Below, one piece after another: positions 60,999-64,000 of a DNA stretch of 64,000 nt. This DNA comes from CAVWGP01 sp963754645. Its GTDB lineage: Bacteria > Pseudomonadota > Alphaproteobacteria > Bin65. The notes beneath the pieces were generated by a model, which was given only the letters and a program-made list of their open reading frames with translations, did not search any database and had not been told where the DNA came from. The DNA lies in the NCBI GenBank assembly GCA_963754645.1, contig CAVWGP010000001.1:620001-684000 (forward strand), given 5' to 3'. Made by a program: the position numbers and the translations under genes. How positions within the stretch are numbered: the stretch's first letter is position 1; each line of letters starts with the position of its first letter.

Positions 60999-62706
60999 GG
61001 CCTATCCCTACGAAAGCTTGCTCAAAACGTCCCTGCCGCCGAACAGCATGGCTAAGAAAAACGCCGGCGGCGGTCACCGCCGTCATCACCAGCGCGATCG
61101 CGGCGACGAGCGGGAAGGAACCGTTCGACCAGTAATCGAACAAAACGGTGCCCATGACCTGGTTGCGCGGCGAGCGCACCATCATGGAGGCGGTGAACTC
61201 GTGCGTCAGCAGGACGAACATAAGCGCCGCGGCCCCGCCCAGCGTCGCGCGCATCAGCGGCAAGGTAATTCGCAGATCGGTCACGAAGCCGTTCGCGCCG
61301 CAGACCCGCGACGCCTCGCGATAGGCGGAGCCGAGCTGCAGCATGCCCGAGAGCTGCATGCGCGTGGTGAACGGAAGCATCAGCGTGACATAGACGACGA
61401 TGATGACCCAGGACGTTCCGTAGAGGATGAGCGGGGGCCGGCTGTAGGTGAACAGGAAACCGGCGCCGAAAATCACGGCCGGAATGCCAAGCGGCATGGC
61501 GACGATGATGTCGAGGATCGCGCGCAGAACCGCGTTCCGGCGGCCCCGCACCAGGATCGCCGCGACGACGAAGCCAAGCGCGAGCGAGATCGCGACGGCG
61601 ATCGACGAAACGACGACGCTGGTCGCGATCGCATCGACGATGCCCGATTCGGCGAAGACTTGGCGAAAATTGTCGAGCGTCACGTTCGCCCAGCGCAGTC
61701 GCGGGCTCCAATAATTGGAGAAGGCGAGGATGCAGAGCGAGATCGTCGGCAGGCCGACCGTGACGATCGTATAGAGAATGATGCCCGCAGCGGCCATGCG
61801 TGACGGCTTGCCGGCGATGCGGAAGGCGCGGCCGCCATGCGTCACGAAACGCGTCTCGTGGCGCAACAGAAATTTTTGCGCCAGCACGACGGCAAGGCCG
61901 AAGACGAGCAACGGCGAGCCGATGGCGGCGGCCTTGGCGAAATCGACCGGCGATTGATTGATCGCGATGTACATGTCGGTGGTCAGCACGACGACGCCCT
62001 TGTTCGTGCCCAGCAGCAATGGCGCCGTGAACTGGCCAAGTCCAAGCAGCAGCGCGACGCCGCCGCCATAAAGCAGCACGGGGCGCAGCAACGGCAGCAC
62101 GACGCGGAAGAAAGTGACGAAGCCGGAGGCGCCGCTGACCCGCGATGCCTCGATCAATTCGGCCCCGATATTTCGCAGGCCCGCGCTCACGAACAGATAG
62201 ACGAAGGCGCTCAGCGAGAAGCCGGTGATGGCGACGATCCAGAACAGCGAATAGGCGTCGGCCGGGCCCGAGTCGAGATCCGACCACCACGGCAACAACC
62301 GAAGCATGGCGTTCAGATAGCCCGGCCTCGGCGACAGCAGAAAGGCCCAGCCGCACACGTTCGCGACCGCGGGAATCACGATTGGCAGCACCGGCAATGC
62401 CTTGAGCCAGCTCATGCTCGGCGAAAGCTGAGTCGACCACCAGGCGAGCAGCGTGCCGAAAAACATGCCGATAGCAAAGGATCCGAGCGCAAGCCCGATG
62501 GTGTTTCGGATCGTCGTGCCGACGAAATCGCCGGTGAAGGCGGCGCGATAGCCGCGCGCCGCATCCTCGAGGGCCAACGCTTGCAGCCGGATCAGCGGCA
62601 CGATCACGAGATAGGCGAGCGCCGCGACGAACAGCACGAGCAGCCCTTGCTGCAATGCGCGCGTCGCGCGCTGCCTCGCCGCCAAATGCCCGGTGTCGTC
62701 GTTCAT
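60982..62706 (-). CDS. ABC transporter permease, two-in-one (FbpB/ThiP-like)
   Basis: Double permease of 574 residues with two tandem binding-protein-dependent-transport domains, each with an EAA loop: IEASRVSGASGFVTFFRVVL plus PLL (first half) and REASRVCGANGFVTDLRITL plus PLM (second half). This is the iron/thiamine/2-aminoethylphosphonate-type layout in which one chain forms the pore. The ATG at 62706 is chosen because the upstream extension is not membrane-like. No ATPase gene is near and only the tail of a binding protein lies upstream, so the importer is incomplete here. Confidence 0.9.
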   Translation of the reverse strand: MNDDTGHLAARQRATRALQQGLLVLFVAALAYLVIVPLIRLQALALEDAARGYRAAFTGDFVGTTIRNTIGLALGSFAIGMFFGTLLAWWSTQLSPSMSWLKALPVLPIVIPAVANVCGWAFLLSPRPGYLNAMLRLLPWWSDLDSGPADAYSLFWIVAITGFSLSAFVYLFVSAGLRNIGAELIEASRVSGASGFVTFFRVVLPLLRPVLLYGGGVALLLGLGQFTAPLLLGTNKGVVVLTTDMYIAINQSPVDFAKAAAIGSPLLVFGLAVVLAQKFLLRHETRFVTHGGRAFRIAGKPSRMAAAGIILYTIVTVGLPTISLCILAFSNYWSPRLRWANVTLDNFRQVFAESGIVDAIATSVVVSSIAVAISLALGFVVAAILVRGRRNAVLRAILDIIVAMPLGIPAVIFGAGFLFTYSRPPLILYGTSWVIIVVYVTLMLPFTTRMQLSGMLQLGSAYREASRVCGANGFVTDLRITLPLMRATLGGAAALMFVLLTHEFTASMMVRSPRNQVMGTVLFDYWSNGSFPLVAAIALVMTAVTAAGVFLSHAVRRQGRFEQAFVGIGHGIGQ

Positions 62707-62735
62707 GCGCGCTCTTTGCGCCTTCGCCGGCGATC

Positions 62736-62948
62736 CTATTTGCCGACGAACAGCTTTTTCCACTTCTCTCGATAGGCCGTCACGTATTCCGGCGTCAGTT
62801 TGGACAGGTTCTGAACCCGAACGGCGTCCGTCGAACCGAGGGTGCCCTTGATATTCGGCAGCACGGAAGCGGCCTTGCGGGCGATCGCTTCCTGTCCCGA
62901 TCCGGTTGCCTTGAAATCGAATGCGCTCAAGTTTCTGCCGAATGGCAC
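62736..62948 (-). pseudogene. C-terminal remnant of an ABC solute-binding protein
   Basis: The readable tail SGQEAIARKAASVLPNIKGT, DAVRVQNLSKLTPEY and REKWKKLFVGK has the look of the last 60 residues of iron/phosphonate-type binding proteins (EGQEAIAKxG-like helix, then KLTPEYVTAYRxxW). A GTG at 62948 gives only 70 codons, and the sequence upstream holds an operator and promoter instead of the rest of the gene. It is therefore a 5'-deleted gene, 29 bp before the double permease that it would have served. Confidence 0.65.
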
Positions 62949-62983
62949 AATGGCACCTCGCGGCCAGGGACGATCTTTTTTCA

Positions 62984-63009
62984 GCCGACTGGACGGTCGG
63001 CACTATGAT
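62984..63009 (+). promoter_or_regulatory. Promoter with TetR-type operator (copy 2)
   Basis: GCCGAC and GTCGGC (62984-63001) are perfect 6-bp arms around TGGACG; the inner 14 bases CGACTGGACGGTCG are the exact reverse complement of the site at 58914-58927. TATGAT at 63004-63009 directly follows and is a good -10 for the gene at 63053; the -35 is poor. Operator placement against the -10 fits repression. Confidence 0.68.
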
Positions 63010-63052
63010 TGAATAGCTTGAGACTCGTCAACAACGCTACGGACGAGCCGCG

Positions 63053-63538
63053 ATGGGGCAAATTCAAAACCTCGAAGATGTCGCCAGCCGACAGGCGATC
63101 GTCGACCTGATCTACCGTTACGCCAGCCGTATCGATGCCGGCGACATCGACGGCGTGCTCGCCTGCTTTGCGGAAAATTGCGCCGCCGCCTATGGCAACG
63201 GCGCCGTGACTTTGAACGGCAAGGCGGAACTCAGGAGCTTCTTCATCAAGGCGCTCGACACGGACGGGGGAAACTCAACCGCATCTTCGCATTTCATGAC
63301 CAATGTGCTGGTCACTTTGCGCGGTGCCGAGGCCGAGGCCGAGACCACCGCGATGGCCGTGCGCAATATTTCGCCCGGCAAAGTCACGGTGCGGGGCTTG
63401 ATCTATCGCGACGTGCTCGCGCGCGCAGGCGGAACATGGCTAATTCGCAGGCGCGAGCATGTCACGATCTGGGAGTTCGAAACGCCGGGACGCTTCCTCG
63501 CCGGCCTCAAACCGGGTGCGCCGCAAGGCCGCTCTTGA
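63053..63538 (+). CDS. Nuclear transport factor 2 / SnoaL-like family protein
   Basis: SnoaL-like protein of 161 residues. RQAIVDLIYRYASRIDAGDI and GVLACFAENCAAAYGNGAVT are the usual first helices and strand, and RGLIYRDVLARAGGTWLIRR plus REHVTIWEFE the C-terminal sheet with the family W. Only distant likeness to the product at 54577. It is driven from the operator-bearing promoter at 62984-63009. Its 3' end overlaps the convergent regulator gene by 32 bp. Function is unassigned; a small isomerase, cyclase or hydratase is possible. Confidence 0.85.
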   Translation: MGQIQNLEDVASRQAIVDLIYRYASRIDAGDIDGVLACFAENCAAAYGNGAVTLNGKAELRSFFIKALDTDGGNSTASSHFMTNVLVTLRGAEAEAETTAMAVRNISPGKVTVRGLIYRDVLARAGGTWLIRRREHVTIWEFETPGRFLAGLKPGAPQGRS

Positions 63539-64000
63539 ATATCTCCCAGCATTTCGCGGCAATTTCGAGCGGCTTGCCGTCGCGCGCCGGCCGGTACCAC
63601 TGGTAGCCCCAATTGCAGATGCCCAAAAGCGCGAGCGCGGTGAGACGGGGATTGGCACGGCGGAATAATCCCTTGTCCATGCCGATCTCGATCACGGCGA
63701 CGACTTCGGCAAGATAAGCGCTGCGCTCGGCGCGAATTTTCACGCGCCGCTCGCCGTCGAGTTCGCGCATGTGCTCGAAAAAAGCCCGCACATAGCCGGG
63801 GAAATCGCGCATCTGCTCGAAGATGTCGCCGTAAAGCCCGCGCAGGATCGCCTCGGGGCCCTGCCCCGACGCGCGCCGTTCGCCGATCTTGGCGCGCAAG
63901 GCCTCGATCATCGCCTGGTGGATTTGAAACAGGATTTCGTCTTTGGAGCGGACGTAATGATAGAGCGTCGGTTTCTTCAGGCCGGCGGCCTTCGCGATCG
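63507..64000 (-). CDS. TetR/AcrR-family transcriptional regulator, N-terminus cut by window edge
   Basis: The DNA-binding helix-turn-helix is visible at the right edge: IAKAAGLKKPTLYHYVRSKD, followed by EILFQIHQAMIEALRAKI and a C-terminal ligand domain of about 130 residues (YGDIFEQMRDFPGYVRAFFE, ALALLGICNWGYQWYRPARD). The beginning of the gene is beyond 64000. It is the only regulator gene in the window. Two matching TetR-type operators lie at 58914-58927 and 62984-63001, which makes it the prime candidate to bind them. Effector may be a CoA thioester, as in FadR-type TetR proteins (inference). Confidence 0.9.
   Translation of the reverse strand, partial: IAKAAGLKKPTLYHYVRSKDEILFQIHQAMIEALRAKIGERRASGQGPEAILRGLYGDIFEQMRDFPGYVRAFFEHMRELDGERRVKIRAERSAYLAEVVAVIEIGMDKGLFRRANPRLTALALLGICNWGYQWYRPARDGKPLEIAAKCWEIFKSGLAAHPV

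Noticed and set aside
1..64000. CRISPR arrays, tRNA/rRNA genes, phage or toxin-antitoxin modules
   Set aside because: No regularly spaced repeats, RNA gene cores or such protein families were seen on either strand.

Overview
The window looks like a chromosome segment of a high-GC alphaproteobacterium, probably a soil or freshwater Rhodospirillales or Hyphomicrobiales relative (inference). The basis is the G/C-rich third codon positions, dense operons joined by 4-base stop/start overlaps, some GTG/TTG starts, and a gene content dominated by ABC and TRAP importers next to FAD oxidases, SDR enzymes and CoA enzymes. No rRNA, tRNA, CRISPR or phage genes were seen. Two insertion sequences and several broken genes mark the region as accessory catabolic DNA.

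Layout. 1-5017 (leftward): an amino-acid ABC importer (two permeases, one binding protein) with an HpcH/HpaI aldolase, an Ldh_2 dehydrogenase and a 3-hydroxyisobutyrate-dehydrogenase-type reductase, resembling a sugar-acid aldolase/semialdehyde-reductase module. 5318-16147 (leftward): a phytoene-desaturase-like flavoprotein, a DAO-type oxidase, an enoyl-CoA hydratase and a complete spermidine/putrescine-type ABC importer; then a terminator-like hairpin; then an ADP-forming acyl-CoA synthetase and an acyl-CoA dehydrogenase. A GcvT-family folate protein is divergent at 16405. 17700-26651: an Asp/Glu/hydantoin-type racemase facing hydantoinase/oxoprolinase B and A subunits, a NitT/TauT-type ABC importer and an RraA-like protein. 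26846-29261: the tail of a DUF1989 gene, a fumarylacetoacetase-fold hydrolase and a TRAP binding protein, meeting TRAP permeases on the opposite strand (29280-31127). An IS6-family element occupies 31247-32053.

32214-43490: a ferredoxin/FAD/Bfd fusion protein plus a DAO subunit (opine-oxidase or hydroxyproline-dehydrogenase architecture), then leftward two SDRs, a fold-III PLP decarboxylase and a DapA-family lyase, then a rightward sugar-type ABC importer. A decayed IS (about 43651-44769) has cut a small gene at the end of that operon. 44930-54572: a branched-chain-type ABC importer with a fused permease-ATPase, a KstD/FrdA-like flavoprotein, a frameshifted SDR, an MDR oxidoreductase and a multiply frameshifted GMC oxidoreductase. 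54577-58784: a SnoaL-like protein, a two-subunit CoA-transferase-fold enzyme, a frameshifted AMP-forming ligase and a MaoC-like protein. 59027-64000: a YciI protein, a second AMP-forming ligase, a two-in-one Fbp-type permease with only the tail of a binding protein, a second SnoaL-like protein and the start-less part of a TetR regulator.

The most interesting signal is regulatory. An identical 14-bp pseudo-palindrome (CGACCGTCCAGTCG) occurs at 58914-58927 and, inverted, at 62987-63000. Both copies sit inside plausible promoters and both lie close to the only regulator gene in the window, a TetR. A related palindrome lies in the promoter of the branched-chain-type operon at 44868-44889. This suggests that 44.9-63.5 kb forms one regulon for taking up a compound, activating it with CoA and degrading it. 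Other notable points are six single-base frameshifts of the same direction between 51.6 and 57.4 kb, a MaoC-like protein lacking the usual catalytic Asp/His pair, and hairpins right after five of the six apparently intact binding-protein genes.
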